DNA of 64,000 nt from Cytophagaceae bacterium (GTDB lineage: Bacteria; Bacteroidota; Bacteroidia; Cytophagales; Cyclobacteriaceae): NCBI GenBank assembly GCA_006969745.1, contig CP030886.1, positions 1,076,001-1,140,000 on the forward strand, written 5' to 3'. Below are positions 53,468-64,000 of the stretch, one piece after another. Both the position numbers and the translations under genes were made by a program. Position 1 is the first letter of the stretch, and the number at the start of each line of letters is the position of its first letter. The notes below the pieces were generated by a model, which had not been told where the DNA came from, searched no databases, and worked only from the letters and a program-made list of their open reading frames with translations.

Positions 53468-53543
53468 ACTCTCTTTGCTGAGGGTGGCCGAGTAAAAAAT
53501 TTGCTGATCTGCACCCTTAAAAGGTAGTCAGCACGGAAATTGC

Positions 53544-53551
53544 TAGATTTG
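53544..53551 (+). promoter_or_regulatory. -7 element candidate for the CPA1 antiporter gene
   Basis: TAGATTTG is a perfect match to the Bacteroidota -7 consensus TANNTTTG, 19 bp before the ATG at 53571. No good -33 TTTG stands at the expected distance, so confidence is limited. Confidence 0.35.
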
Positions 53552-53570
53552 GCTTAATAAACAAGCCGTC

Positions 53571-54821
53571 ATGAGCATATTTGATATTATCGCCGTACTT
53601 ATTTTTTTCTCTGGCGTTTTCCTTTTTATCAACACTTTTTACTTAAAGCTACCGTCATCAATAGGGCTTACCATTCTCGCATTGATTTTATCGTTGCTGG
53701 TATTCATTTTCGGTCAGCTTTTCCCAGAATTTCATCTGGCAGAGCAAGTTAAAAAATATGATTTTGCAGACGTCCTCTATAGATTCGTATTGAGCGTAAT
53801 GCTCTTTGCGGGGGCGTTAAATGTAGATTTTAAAAAACTAGGTAATCAGCTGGTGCCAGTTCTTGTTCTTTCGTTTTTTGGCGTATTGATTTCAACAGTC
53901 GTCATTGCCACACTTATATACTACACTGCAGGGTACATGGGCGTTTCTCTAAGTTACATAGCAGCCCTCGTCTTTGGCGCACTTATATCATCTACCGATC
54001 CTGTAGCTATAACTAAAACAATTCAGCGATTTAAGATGTCAAATGAACTGGAAACTAAGATTTCCGGTGAGGCTTTGCTCAATGGTGGAATAGCAATTGT
54101 GTTAGCTCTTGTGCTCGTAAATATCTATAGAGAAGGTGTCATAGAAGGCTCTATAAGTTTTTCCGGCACAGTGTGGGTTCTTGCGAGAGATATTGGAGGT
54201 GGAGTTCTTGGAGGTCTCTTCTTTGGATGGATTGGATACAAATTATTGGCATATATAGATAATGATGATGTAGAAGTAGAAGTATTGGTGACTTTAGCTT
54301 TAGTCATGGGTGGCTCTTATGTGGCCGATCTTTTCTCTGTATCGTCTATGATGGTGGCTGTAACAACCGGCCTGATCCTTGGCAATTTTGGTCGTGATGA
54401 AAAAGGAGAGAGTGCTGTAGGAGCTTATGTCTATAGGTTTTGGCAGCTTATGGAGGACACACTTGCCGCCATGCTGTTCGTGTTAATCGGTTTTGAAATG
54501 CTAGTAATTCCACTTCGGCTGGACTATTTCGCCCTTGGATTTTTTGCCGTGAATTTTGCACTCTTCGGACGATGGATTAGCGTTTTTATACCTATTCGAA
54601 TGATGTCGAGAAGTCGATCATTCGATACAGGCACTATCCCAATTCTTTCGTGGGGAGCACTTAGAGGTGGGCTTCCTGTTGCGGTTTCACTTTCACTCAC
54701 AGATTTTCCCGGACAGGAACTGATAGTTACCATGACCTACGTCGTAGTGGTTTGTACAGTACTTTATCAGGGACTTACGCTCACCAGGGCAATGAAAGTC
54801 TACAACACACACGTTAGATAA
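53571..54821 (+). CDS. CPA1-family Na+(K+)/H+ antiporter
   Basis: 416 aa with about 12 TM helices, no C-terminal cytosolic domain. NhaP/CPA1 features: VLSVMLFAGALNVDFKKLG, AALVFGALISSTDPVAITKTIQRF (the S-x-D-P ion site), ISGEALLNGGIAIVLALVLV (G-E-x-L-x-N-x-G), and ILSWGALRGGLPVAVSLSL near the end. Exports Na+ or K+ in exchange for protons, as expected in a marine bacterium. Confidence 0.92.
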   Translation: MSIFDIIAVLIFFSGVFLFINTFYLKLPSSIGLTILALILSLLVFIFGQLFPEFHLAEQVKKYDFADVLYRFVLSVMLFAGALNVDFKKLGNQLVPVLVLSFFGVLISTVVIATLIYYTAGYMGVSLSYIAALVFGALISSTDPVAITKTIQRFKMSNELETKISGEALLNGGIAIVLALVLVNIYREGVIEGSISFSGTVWVLARDIGGGVLGGLFFGWIGYKLLAYIDNDDVEVEVLVTLALVMGGSYVADLFSVSSMMVAVTTGLILGNFGRDEKGESAVGAYVYRFWQLMEDTLAAMLFVLIGFEMLVIPLRLDYFALGFFAVNFALFGRWISVFIPIRMMSRSRSFDTGTIPILSWGALRGGLPVAVSLSLTDFPGQELIVTMTYVVVVCTVLYQGLTLTRAMKVYNTHVR

Positions 54822-54841
54822 ATAGATTAATTTGATCTGTT

Positions 54842-55249
54842 TCAGAATTTAATCTTACTTCCCAATTCCATATCACTAAGTTCTATGTCGAGGGCTTTCG
54901 TTGATAGTTGAATTTCTCTAGCTGATATCACAAGCGACAAAAGCAGCAATACAAGCGAGATTCCGAATATCACACTACCCCATTCGCCTACTTTCAGGTA
55001 GATAAAAAACATGGCGAGCACGCATAATAGAAGGCTTAAAACACCCATAAATTGCATTGCTCTTATAAGAAACAATCGCTTTCTAAGATTCTTGAGTTGG
55101 CCTTCCAATACACTCTTTGGATTATCTAAATAGCTCTTATGCAACTGACGAATAAGTGTTGCAATAGCTAGAAAACGATTGGTATAAGCCAGTAGAAGCA
55201 ATGAAATGGCTGGAAAAAGAAGTGCTGGCGTTGTGAGAGTTATCTGCAT
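54842..55249 (-). CDS. DUF2721 membrane protein
   Basis: 135 aa: N-terminal TM (TTPALLFPAISLLLLAYTNRFLAIATLIRQLH), a cytosolic basic segment (GQLKNLRKRLFLIRAMQF), and two further TM helices (VLSLLLCVLAMFFIYL, VIFGISLVLLLLSLVISAREI). The pattern FLAIATLIRQLH...RLFLIR is that of DUF2721. Function unknown. Last gene of the minus-strand BatA operon, 15 bp after the glycosyltransferase. Confidence 0.83.
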   Translation of the reverse strand: MQITLTTPALLFPAISLLLLAYTNRFLAIATLIRQLHKSYLDNPKSVLEGQLKNLRKRLFLIRAMQFMGVLSLLLCVLAMFFIYLKVGEWGSVIFGISLVLLLLSLVISAREIQLSTKALDIELSDMELGSKIKF

Positions 55250-55264
55250 AACTCAAAGATAGAG

Positions 55265-56230
55265 TCAAGAACCTTTCGGAAAAACTAACTCTTGCATAAA
55301 GCCTAGCCCATATCCAAAGTGCTGAACGAATGAAGTAACTACGGCTAGCATTCCCACTTTGATGCTCTTATTAGTACTTGTAGCATGTGAGAAAATCATA
55401 AACGAATAGACAGCATACATACCGAGAATCAAACTGGCATATTGAGGCAATATTAATAATCCTGCAACTGCACCAAAAAAGCCAATCGTGAAAAATGTAG
55501 GGAAGAGGTGCACAACCTTAATTGGAATTTGATAGGATCTCTTAAGCTGGATTCGCGTTCTCCCAAATGAACTAACCTGCTTGAAGAATGATTTTATACT
55601 ATTTCTTCGCTTGTGATGCACTTCCAGTTTTTGACTTATCAGGGCGATATGTCCACTCAATTTAAATCTATTGCTCAATTCCATGTCTTCACCCATATTG
55701 GTCTTAGCAAAGCCTCCCAATGAATCAAAAACATTGCTCTTCATCACCAGATTATAGCTCCTTAAATGAGCTTCATTATCCACCTTTTTATTCCCGCCAC
55801 GAATTCCTCCGGTAGTCAAAAAGGATGTCATGGAATATGATATAGCCTTTTGTAGGTCAGAAAAATCTTCCCGTGCCGAGTCAGGACCACAAAAAGCATC
55901 TGCCTGTTCCTTCATTACCAAGATTTCGAGGTTTTCGAGGTAGTTCGGCGGAACCACACAATCAGAGTCGAAGAAAATGAGCCAGTCTCCTACCGCATGC
56001 TTAGAGCCAAAGTTTCTGCTAAAACCTTGTCCAGTATTTTCCTTGAAAAAATACTTAAGATTGAATGTAGACTTGAATTTTGAAATTATCGACTCAGATG
56101 AAATATTGGATCCGTCTTCAACAATAATTACTTCAAAATCCTTATTGCTCTGCAGACTTAAACTATTCAGTAGTTCATCAACCTCATCAGGTCGGTTAAA
56201 AACAGGAACGATTATCGAGTACTTAGGCAT
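55265..56230 (-). CDS. Family 2 glycosyltransferase
   Basis: 321 aa. GT-A fold: YSIIVPVFNRPDEVDELLNSL at the start, DFEVIIVEDGSN, the metal-binding DxD-like Asp in WLIFFDSDCVVPPNYLE, and acceptor-side FAKTNMGEDMELSNRF (E-D). Two C-terminal TM segments (HLFPTFFTIGFFGAVAGLLIL; LILGMYAVYSFMIF) anchor it to the inner membrane. Overlaps the next upstream GT gene by 8 bp. Adds a sugar to a lipid or polymer acceptor, identity unknown. Confidence 0.88.
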   Translation of the reverse strand: MPKYSIIVPVFNRPDEVDELLNSLSLQSNKDFEVIIVEDGSNISSESIISKFKSTFNLKYFFKENTGQGFSRNFGSKHAVGDWLIFFDSDCVVPPNYLENLEILVMKEQADAFCGPDSAREDFSDLQKAISYSMTSFLTTGGIRGGNKKVDNEAHLRSYNLVMKSNVFDSLGGFAKTNMGEDMELSNRFKLSGHIALISQKLEVHHKRRNSIKSFFKQVSSFGRTRIQLKRSYQIPIKVVHLFPTFFTIGFFGAVAGLLILPQYASLILGMYAVYSFMIFSHATSTNKSIKVGMLAVVTSFVQHFGYGLGFMQELVFPKGS

Positions 56231-57197
56231 TGCCTTTGGTCTCGTCAGTACGTTCAGATATTAGATAATCACCCTTCTTTTCATTTACCTGAATCATCAT
56301 TTCGGCAATAAAACCTGCAAGAAATAACTGCATTCCTACTATCAAAGCGACCAATGCCAGAAAGAAAAGAGGTTGATCTACAACGTCTCGCCTTTCCATA
56401 TGATAATACTGCCTGTATAGTTTTTCTGCGATTACCCATATCGTAATAAAAAAACCACCAATAAACGAGAGGCTACCAAATACTCCAAAAAAATGCATTG
56501 GATTCTTCTTAAACCTGGAAACGAAAGTCACAGAAAGCAAATCTAAAAACCCCGTTATGAATCGCTTCATTCCATACTTGGTGGTGCCATACTTACGAGC
56601 CCGATGCTCAACTACTTTTTCGCCAATGCGATTAAAACCGTTCCATTTCGCAATCAAAGGAATGTATCGGTGCATTTCTCCGTAAACATGGATATTCTTA
56701 ACTACATCAATTCGATAAGCTTTAAGTCCACAATTAAAATCGTGGAGCTTTATCCCGGACACTTTCCCTGTTACCCAATTGAATAATTTAGATGGCACAG
56801 TTTTACTAATTGGATCATGTCGCTTTTTTTTCCATCCTGAAACGATGTGAAGATTATGATCTTTTATCATCTTCATCAGCTCGGGAATTTCATCTGGACT
56901 ATCCTGCATATCCGCATCCATGGTGATGACGATTTCTCCATTTGCTTGATCAAATCCCATTTGAAGGGCAGCTGATTTTCCATGGTTCCTATTAAATCTC
57001 AGACCACAAACGCGAGAATCCTTTTGGGAACTTGCCTCAATGACCGACCAAGAGGTGTCAGTGCTCCCATCATCAATCATTATTACCTCAGCGGAGATAT
57101 TGTGCGTGTCTACAACGCGAAAAATCCATTCCAAAAGCTCTGGAATGGATTCTTCCTCGTTATAAACGGGTATTACTATAGATAAGTCTTTATTCAA
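56223..57197 (-). CDS. Family 2 glycosyltransferase, DPM1/GtrB-like
   Basis: 324 aa. LSIVIPVYNEEESIPELLEWI, VIMIDDGSTDTSWSVIE, RNHGKSAALQMGFDQANGEIVITMDADMQDSPDEIP (Asp-x-Asp), then FNCGLKAYRIDVV and the amphipathic-helix segment HRARKYGTTKYGMKRFI. Two TM helices follow (FGVFGSLSFIGGFFITIWVI; FFLALVALIVGMQLFLAGFI). This is the polyprenyl-phosphate sugar synthase type (DPM1/GtrB/ArnC-like), loading glucose, mannose or a related sugar on undecaprenyl phosphate. Overlaps the DUF4199 gene by 8 bp. Confidence 0.9.
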   Translation of the reverse strand: MNKDLSIVIPVYNEEESIPELLEWIFRVVDTHNISAEVIMIDDGSTDTSWSVIEASSQKDSRVCGLRFNRNHGKSAALQMGFDQANGEIVITMDADMQDSPDEIPELMKMIKDHNLHIVSGWKKKRHDPISKTVPSKLFNWVTGKVSGIKLHDFNCGLKAYRIDVVKNIHVYGEMHRYIPLIAKWNGFNRIGEKVVEHRARKYGTTKYGMKRFITGFLDLLSVTFVSRFKKNPMHFFGVFGSLSFIGGFFITIWVIAEKLYRQYYHMERRDVVDQPLFFLALVALIVGMQLFLAGFIAEMMIQVNEKKGDYLISERTDETKGNA

Positions 57198-57714
57198 GCT
57201 CTGGTTCTTTCTTTTTGATAATTGCGCCAGTAATCAAAGATAAAACTGCATAGACAATTGCAAGAAAAAGAAAACCCTTTAACATTCCAATAGGTGTATT
57301 ACCTTCCATTCCGGACTCCCTTATTTTATCTAACTGCTCGTCAATTTGATCCTCAGGCACACCAAATCCACTTAGAGTAGATGCTTGATTTTCAACCATT
57401 TGATCAACTACTATTTCTGACAGCTCAGGATCTATTACATTAAAAAGGAGAATTCTGAAAATTGTGCTTACCAACCCTGCTATTAAAAATACCTGAATTG
57501 AATAAACCCATCCCTGTCCAAATGTCATAAACCCTCCTGATTCATTCCTGTGTTGAATGCCGAAGTAGGCAACAATTCCAACGAAAATTATCAGGGATCC
57601 AAAGCCTATCCAGCCAGAAGCTAAAAGGGTAGGATCAATTAAATAAAGAAGTAAAGTGATTACAATGCCAATAATCCCCAATATTACTCCAGACTTGATT
57701 GCATGATTGTTCAT
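57190..57714 (-). CDS. DUF4199 membrane protein (second copy)
   Basis: 174 aa. Four TM helices: AIKSGVILGIIGIVITLLLYLI, GFGSLIIFVGIVAYFGI, VYSIQVFLIAGLVSTIFRILLF and LKGFLFLAIVYAVLSLITGAII. The GGFMTFGQGWVYSIQVFLIAGL segment is the DUF4199 hallmark, followed by a periplasmic helical loop rich in Glu/Asp. Function unknown; found in Bacteroidota next to glycosyltransferases and dihydroorotase-like genes as here. Confidence 0.82.
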   Translation of the reverse strand: MNNHAIKSGVILGIIGIVITLLLYLIDPTLLASGWIGFGSLIIFVGIVAYFGIQHRNESGGFMTFGQGWVYSIQVFLIAGLVSTIFRILLFNVIDPELSEIVVDQMVENQASTLSGFGVPEDQIDEQLDKIRESGMEGNTPIGMLKGFLFLAIVYAVLSLITGAIIKKKEPELE

Positions 57715-58226
57715 AGTTGTTTAGGTTTTTTTCTTAAAATTATGGATACCACAGGTGTAATCAGGAATCCAGCACCAATTTTCTTCCAAAAGGTACTAAA
57801 CAATAGTTGAGTTGTTGTTATTTCATCCACAGCGGCAAGCTGTTCATTCAACTGTTCTTCAGTAAACTCTTTAAGGAAAATTTCCTTCCTATCGAGCAAA
57901 AATGCCTTCGCACCTTCTTTGTATCCATCCATTAGTTCCCCATTAGTCTCAAATATTACATAAAAGATCAAAGAAAATATTATAACCGCGGGGATCATCA
58001 CGATGAACCCAATACTTATTCCTTGCCAAAAATGTAGATAACCATCATTCTTGAAATCTTTGTACTCCTTGCCCGCAAAGAATACAAATAGAAAAAAAAC
58101 ACCAAGGTCAAATATGAAATGTCTGAAATCCAGTAATGGATTGCTTCCAAAATTGATGGATATAAAAAAAAGTCCCACGAGGAAAATCCCGCACAGGATC
58201 GAATACTTTAAAGTCGGCTTTATCAC
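57711..58226 (-). CDS. DUF4199 membrane protein (first copy)
   Basis: 171 aa, paralogue of the neighbour with the same four-TM layout: TLKYSILCGIFLVGLFFISI, FIFDLGVFFLFVFFAG, GYLHFWQGISIGFIVMIPAVIIF and FWKKIGAGFLITPVVSIIL, and the DUF4199 hallmark H-F-W-Q-G-I-S-I-G-F. The loop between TM3 and TM4 contains EGAKAFLLDRKEIFLKEFTEEQ. Overlaps both neighbours by 4 bp. Confidence 0.82.
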   Translation of the reverse strand: MIKPTLKYSILCGIFLVGLFFISINFGSNPLLDFRHFIFDLGVFFLFVFFAGKEYKDFKNDGYLHFWQGISIGFIVMIPAVIIFSLIFYVIFETNGELMDGYKEGAKAFLLDRKEIFLKEFTEEQLNEQLAAVDEITTTQLLFSTFWKKIGAGFLITPVVSIILRKKPKQL

Positions 58227-59476
58227 TGATTAAATGTTGCTTTGGATCCGTTCAATGTGCCAATAACGGCACCTTTCAATTCTTTCTCCCAGAAAGGAGA
58301 ATTAATTGACTTTGAAAGATTCGTATGATTATTTAGGTGCCAAACTGCATCAGGATCTAAAATGGTCAGCTTGGCAGGTTGTTCTTTTTCTATCCTTATT
58401 TGATCCAAATTAAGAATGGATCTTGGTCCATTGGTAATCTTATCTATCAGAACTTCCATTGGAATTTCACTTGAAATCTGAACTAAGGAAGGGTAAAAGG
58501 TTTGTAGAGAAGTATTGCCCGGATCCGCCAGGTCAAACTCTAATTGCTTACATTCCTGATCAAAAGGTCGGTGATTAGAGCAAATAGCATCTATTACCCC
58601 GTCCTTCACACCCTTTACAAGTGCTTTTCTGTCTCTTTCTGAACGATAAGGTGGCAAAACTTTAAATGTGGTATCAAAATCTCCAACAGATTCATCATTA
58701 AATATCAAGTGGTGTATACCAACATCACAAGTCACGGACAAGCCAGACTTTTTAGCCAATTTTATTAGTTCGATGCTTTTCGCTGAAGATATTCTTGAAA
58801 AGTGAATCCTACCTCCGCTATACTTCAAAATATCAATATCTCGCTGAATTACTAATTCTTCCGATAATGAAGGCTCACCTCTTAAACCAAGGTTTGTACT
58901 CGTCTTTCCTTCGTGCATATGAGAAGAAGCGGCAATATGAATGTCTCTCCCATTTTGAATCACTGGAACATCCATACTAGCCGTGTACTGAAGTGCTTTA
59001 AGAAGTAATTCAGTATTCCAAATAGGACGATCTCCTTCTGAAAAAGCTTCAGCTCCAGCCTCCTTTAAATCAAGCATTTCTGTCAAATTCTCCCCTTTGA
59101 GTCCTTCGCTCACTGCTGCAAACGCATGTATATCCACTTCTGGCAAAGCTTTCCTCAGCAAATAATTAACATCACTCTTTGACTCAATTGGAGGATCAGT
59201 ATCCGGAATAAGACATACATCCGTAAAACCGCCTGCCTGTGCGCATCTACTTCCAGATGAAATGTCTTCTCGATGCTCATTGCCAGGATCATGGAATTGA
59301 GCATTTAGATCAAACCAGCCAGTCGTAGCAACCTTACCCGTCAAATCAATCTCTTTTGTGGCTGATTTGCCTGCCAATGAGGTGATAACCCCTTTTTCAA
59401 TAAGAATATTTGCTTGCTTGCCGTGAGCGGGAGAATTTAAATCAAGTACAAGTACATTTTTTAGCAATAAGCTCAT
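58223..59476 (-). CDS. Dihydroorotase-like protein lacking metal ligands
   Basis: 417 aa amidohydrolase fold. The family frame is clear (VATTGWFDLNAQFHDPGNEHRED, AGGFTDVCLIPDTDPP, RDIDILKYSGGRIHFSRISS, AICSNHRPFDQECK), but where active dihydroorotase has D-x-H-x-H-x-R-x-P-G this has DLNAQFHDPG, the later HxxH-type pair reads FSRISS, and the catalytic Asp (T-D-H-x-P) is Asn (SNHRPF). So it is predicted not to bind the zinc pair. Such non-catalytic forms resemble the pyrC-prime subunits that structure aspartate transcarbamoylase; that role here is inference. Confidence 0.87.
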   Translation of the reverse strand: MSLLLKNVLVLDLNSPAHGKQANILIEKGVITSLAGKSATKEIDLTGKVATTGWFDLNAQFHDPGNEHREDISSGSRCAQAGGFTDVCLIPDTDPPIESKSDVNYLLRKALPEVDIHAFAAVSEGLKGENLTEMLDLKEAGAEAFSEGDRPIWNTELLLKALQYTASMDVPVIQNGRDIHIAASSHMHEGKTSTNLGLRGEPSLSEELVIQRDIDILKYSGGRIHFSRISSAKSIELIKLAKKSGLSVTCDVGIHHLIFNDESVGDFDTTFKVLPPYRSERDRKALVKGVKDGVIDAICSNHRPFDQECKQLEFDLADPGNTSLQTFYPSLVQISSEIPMEVLIDKITNGPRSILNLDQIRIEKEQPAKLTILDPDAVWHLNNHTNLSKSINSPFWEKELKGAVIGTLNGSKATFNQ

Positions 59477-61335
59477 CTAAGGTATCTATGCAGTACTGTT
59501 TCGGTCAGAATTAGAAACACTGCCAAAATTAATGCATATTTCCATAAGCTGGATTGAGAACCGCTGGCTAAAAGAACATTCTCATCGCCTCCAATTATTT
59601 TAGTAACTGTCACATGCTCCATATCGGCAAAGGCCTCCTTTAGTTCATCAAAATCTGGTGCAATCATTACTGACTCAGCCTTAGGTGTATTAATTGAAAT
59701 ACTTCTTAATATTTCGGTTCCTTGCGCTAATTGATACACCCCAGCCTCAAGGTCATCCGGTAACTCCAATATCGTCTGAGATCCATTTGAATTAAAAGAA
59801 GGAATAACTTCATACTTATTTTTTATCAATTTTATTGGTACGTCAGTAGTCTTTGCTGAGACAAAAATTCGCTCACCTGGATAATAATATGGGATTTCAA
59901 TGCCTTCAGTTGAGCTAAAAGCGATTTGAAATAGGATAGGTAAAAACAACGCACTGGACTGAAATCCACCGGAAGATTCTTTTAATGTTGTATTAAAGAA
60001 GTAAATGTTGTCTTTCTTTGAGAGAAATGAATTGCCTCCTCTGAATTTAATAATAGACTCAAAACTGCCGCCGATCCGAAACAATGCACCATCCACGAGC
60101 ATAGACTGATCATTAACTTTCCTTTCAAATACTCCTTTGAAGAGCGGATGTTCAGAATCAATCGTAGTTTCAGAAATATTTTCCTCAATAGATTTCAAAC
60201 TAACCCCAATAAGCTTTTCATAGCTCGCAACATCAACTGAATCAGATGGGAAAATGATGAAATTACATTTTAAATTTTGTAATACTTCAGGCACCAGATA
60301 TTGACTACTAAATACTACTAGATCGGATACTTGTAAAGCGTTATAATCAAGATTATTCATAGTTTGAACATTCACATCAAACAATTCTTTATTAGCAAAA
60401 ACAGCCTTTAATATGTTCGAATTAGAGGACTCCAAAATCGATATTTTTGGCTTAACTCTCTCACCTACAGAAAAGAAGAATTTGTTGTCAAACACAACAT
60501 CATCTCCATCGATAACTATTTCAAACTCACCGTATGTATCTTTAGAAATATCAAAACGCACTTCTTTAAGTTCTCCAATTTCCTTCACTACAGAACTTAG
60601 CTGTCTGGTGCCATTCATAAGTTTCACAACTATGCTTCCGGTTGGCATGTTGTAAGTCTTAAATTGAACAAAAATGGAAATCTCAGAAAGGTTATCCTGA
60701 TTTGGCAACAAATAAAGACTATCAACACTAACATTTCTGATGTCGTTTAGATCATTTATAATAACAAGATTGTAAGTCTTTGCCGAATCAATAAAATATT
60801 GTCTTGCTTCGGTCACATTTAAAGTCTGGAAATCGGAAAACAAATAATTAGATGTTAATCCATTAGTTTCAAACCTTTCTGCTAGTAAATCCATTGGTAA
60901 AGCCTTTGGAAGTGATAGTGATGATAGCACTATGTCTGATTCATCCTCAATCAAAAGTTTACTTTGATTATCGAAATATATCATAGAACCATATTCGCCA
61001 AATAATTGCCTCAGACCATTTTCAACTTTCACCTGGGAATCATTAATAGTAGAACTGATCGAATTGTCAAAATGCACACCAATCAATCCATCATCAGATT
61101 CAAAGGAATCGTTATCCAAGAATAATCCAATCAAAAAGGCTATTGCCAAAAAAATCAATATCCGATTGGACATTATTAACAAATACTTGAAGCGAGATTT
61201 CGATTTAGTTTTTGTGGTAAGATTTGCTATGAATTTGACGGAAGAGAAGTAAAGTTTTCGTGCCTTTCGAAAATCAAATAGATGTACCAAAATTGGCACT
61301 AAAAGGAAGGGAATAAAATACCACCAGGTGTTCAC
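59473..61335 (-). CDS. BatA-domain membrane protein
   Basis: 620 aa from a GTG start. N-terminal double-TM BatA domain: MNTWWYFIPFLLVPILVHLFDFRKARKLYFSS and FKYLLIMSNRILIFLAIAFLIGLF. A large extracytoplasmic beta-rich part follows with a vWA-like region lacking the MIDAS motif (LIGVHFDNSISSTIND, where DxSxS would stand), and a C-terminal TM helix (SLWKYALILAVFLILTETVL). First gene of the operon BatA - dihydroorotase-like - DUF4199 - DUF4199 - GT2 - GT2 - DUF2721, all with 4 to 15 bp spacing or overlap. Role probably in envelope integrity; unproven. Confidence 0.87.
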   Translation of the reverse strand: MNTWWYFIPFLLVPILVHLFDFRKARKLYFSSVKFIANLTTKTKSKSRFKYLLIMSNRILIFLAIAFLIGLFLDNDSFESDDGLIGVHFDNSISSTINDSQVKVENGLRQLFGEYGSMIYFDNQSKLLIEDESDIVLSSLSLPKALPMDLLAERFETNGLTSNYLFSDFQTLNVTEARQYFIDSAKTYNLVIINDLNDIRNVSVDSLYLLPNQDNLSEISIFVQFKTYNMPTGSIVVKLMNGTRQLSSVVKEIGELKEVRFDISKDTYGEFEIVIDGDDVVFDNKFFFSVGERVKPKISILESSNSNILKAVFANKELFDVNVQTMNNLDYNALQVSDLVVFSSQYLVPEVLQNLKCNFIIFPSDSVDVASYEKLIGVSLKSIEENISETTIDSEHPLFKGVFERKVNDQSMLVDGALFRIGGSFESIIKFRGGNSFLSKKDNIYFFNTTLKESSGGFQSSALFLPILFQIAFSSTEGIEIPYYYPGERIFVSAKTTDVPIKLIKNKYEVIPSFNSNGSQTILELPDDLEAGVYQLAQGTEILRSISINTPKAESVMIAPDFDELKEAFADMEHVTVTKIIGGDENVLLASGSQSSLWKYALILAVFLILTETVLHRYLR

Positions 61336-61384
61336 TTAATACTTTTCGAATTTCTAACGATCTATTCGATCACAAGTTATACAA

Positions 61385-61420
61385 AACAAAAAGGGTATCA
61401 TCTTTCGATAACACCCTTTT
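61385..61420 (-). terminator. Second rRNA-operon terminator (GAAA-capped)
   Basis: Read on the minus strand, GGGTGTTATC (from 61416) pairs with GATGATACCC (to 61393) around a GAAA tetraloop, with two wobble pairs, and is followed by TTTTTGTTTTG. Sits about 100 bp after a near copy. Confidence 0.8.
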
Positions 61421-61484
61421 AAAAAATATTCTATCAATAACTCCCGAGCCTACCTTATTCATAGAGTAATTTCTTAAATCTTTT

Positions 61485-61523
61485 AAACAAAAAAAGAGCA
61501 TCATCTTACGATAATACCCTTTT
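61485..61523 (-). terminator. First rRNA-operon terminator (GTAA-capped)
   Basis: Minus-strand GGGTATTATC (from 61519) pairs along 10 bp with GATGATGCTC (to 61496) around a GTAA loop, followed by a seven-T run. It begins about 14 bp after the 5S gene. Confidence 0.8.
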
Positions 61524-61532
61524 ATAATAAAC

Positions 61533-61642
<110 letters not shown>

Positions 61643-61735
61643 AATTTGCCTATATCCATTAAGGACAGGACTTAATATCTTGACATTAAAAAAGAAAGAT
61701 TCACATGAAAAACGCGAGTTTATCGAAACGCTCAA

Positions 61736-64000
<2,265 letters not shown>

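Noticed and set aside
61424..61486. Possible tRNA relic between the two rRNA terminators
   Set aside because: The AT-rich stretch has no paired acceptor, anticodon or T-arm segments.

Overview
The window is AT-rich chromosomal DNA from a member of the Bacteroidota, most likely a free-living (probably marine) Cytophagales-type bacterium. Pointers are a BatA / dihydroorotase-like / DUF4199 / glycosyltransferase operon, a DUF2911 protein, LytTR regulators, a giant Reg_prop propeller histidine kinase, many short secreted proteins of the '...AQ' signal-peptide type, weak Shine-Dalgarno sequences, and promoter candidates of the Bacteroidota type (TTTG - about 20 bp - TANNTTTG). I see no phage, insertion sequence, CRISPR array, tRNA gene or plasmid function. 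Genes are tightly packed, often overlapping by 4 to 30 bp.

Layout. 1-5400 (minus): one co-directional cluster: acyl-CoA carboxylase beta subunit, lipoprotein, SDR-fold protein, M42 aminopeptidase, lipoprotein, cobalamin/metal-binding receptor, and the start of aat (runs off the window). 5500-10630 (plus): Ppx/GppA phosphatase, a secreted protein of four tandem repeats, Ldh-type dehydrogenase, DUF1801, a secreted small protein, a SiaC-like protein. 10630-13725 (minus): beta-barrel, FtsB/DivIC-like, membrane protein, HsdR_N-like, UMF1-type MFS. 13796-15950 (plus): aspartoacylase family, GNAT, ankyrin protein. 15950-23450: OmpA/PD40 protein, a putative small RNA, 3-methyladenine glycosylase, DUF2911, then a three-gene unit of PIG-L deacetylase, an unlisted 44-aa membrane peptide and a Na+/solute symporter. 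23586-28534: two tandem degenerate membrane histidine kinases, a response regulator, an intradiol-dioxygenase-like lipoprotein and an intact membrane histidine kinase.

28674-35221: monooxygenase-like and NTF2-like proteins, GNAT, CPA2 antiporter, an ECF sigma operon with a Spy-like protein, and divergent menC and queA whose start codons are one base apart, then DoxX. 35222-35617 is a gene-poor gap holding a complete-looking small transcription unit (operator-like palindrome, promoter, 33-codon ORF, terminator). 35618-44900: alpha/beta hydrolase, hemolysin III family, propeller histidine kinase, BlaR1/BlaI-type pair with a candidate operator, DUF1905/YdeI, SMP-30-like protein. 44889-54821: ankyrin protein, LytTR/LytS two-component pair, ABM-like secreted protein, OsmC, a CheC-CheY-kinase module, nitrilase, a relative of the tandem-repeat protein, a membrane LytTR regulator divergent from a miniature ExbB/TolQ protein, CPA1 antiporter. 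54842-61335 (minus): the BatA operon. 61533-64000 (minus): 5S rRNA and the 3' four-fifths of 23S rRNA, followed by two tandem GNRA-capped terminators.

Themes: signal transduction is heavy (six kinase-type genes, five regulators), and several proteins keep a fold but have lost catalytic residues (SDR, dihydroorotase, SiaC, two histidine kinases). No single new 'system' is proven here. The most promising undescribed items are the small RNA at 17514-17597, the small peptide gene at 35400-35501, the 44-aa symporter partner, and the tandem pseudokinases. All coordinates were worked out by eye from the sequence; no database search was run.
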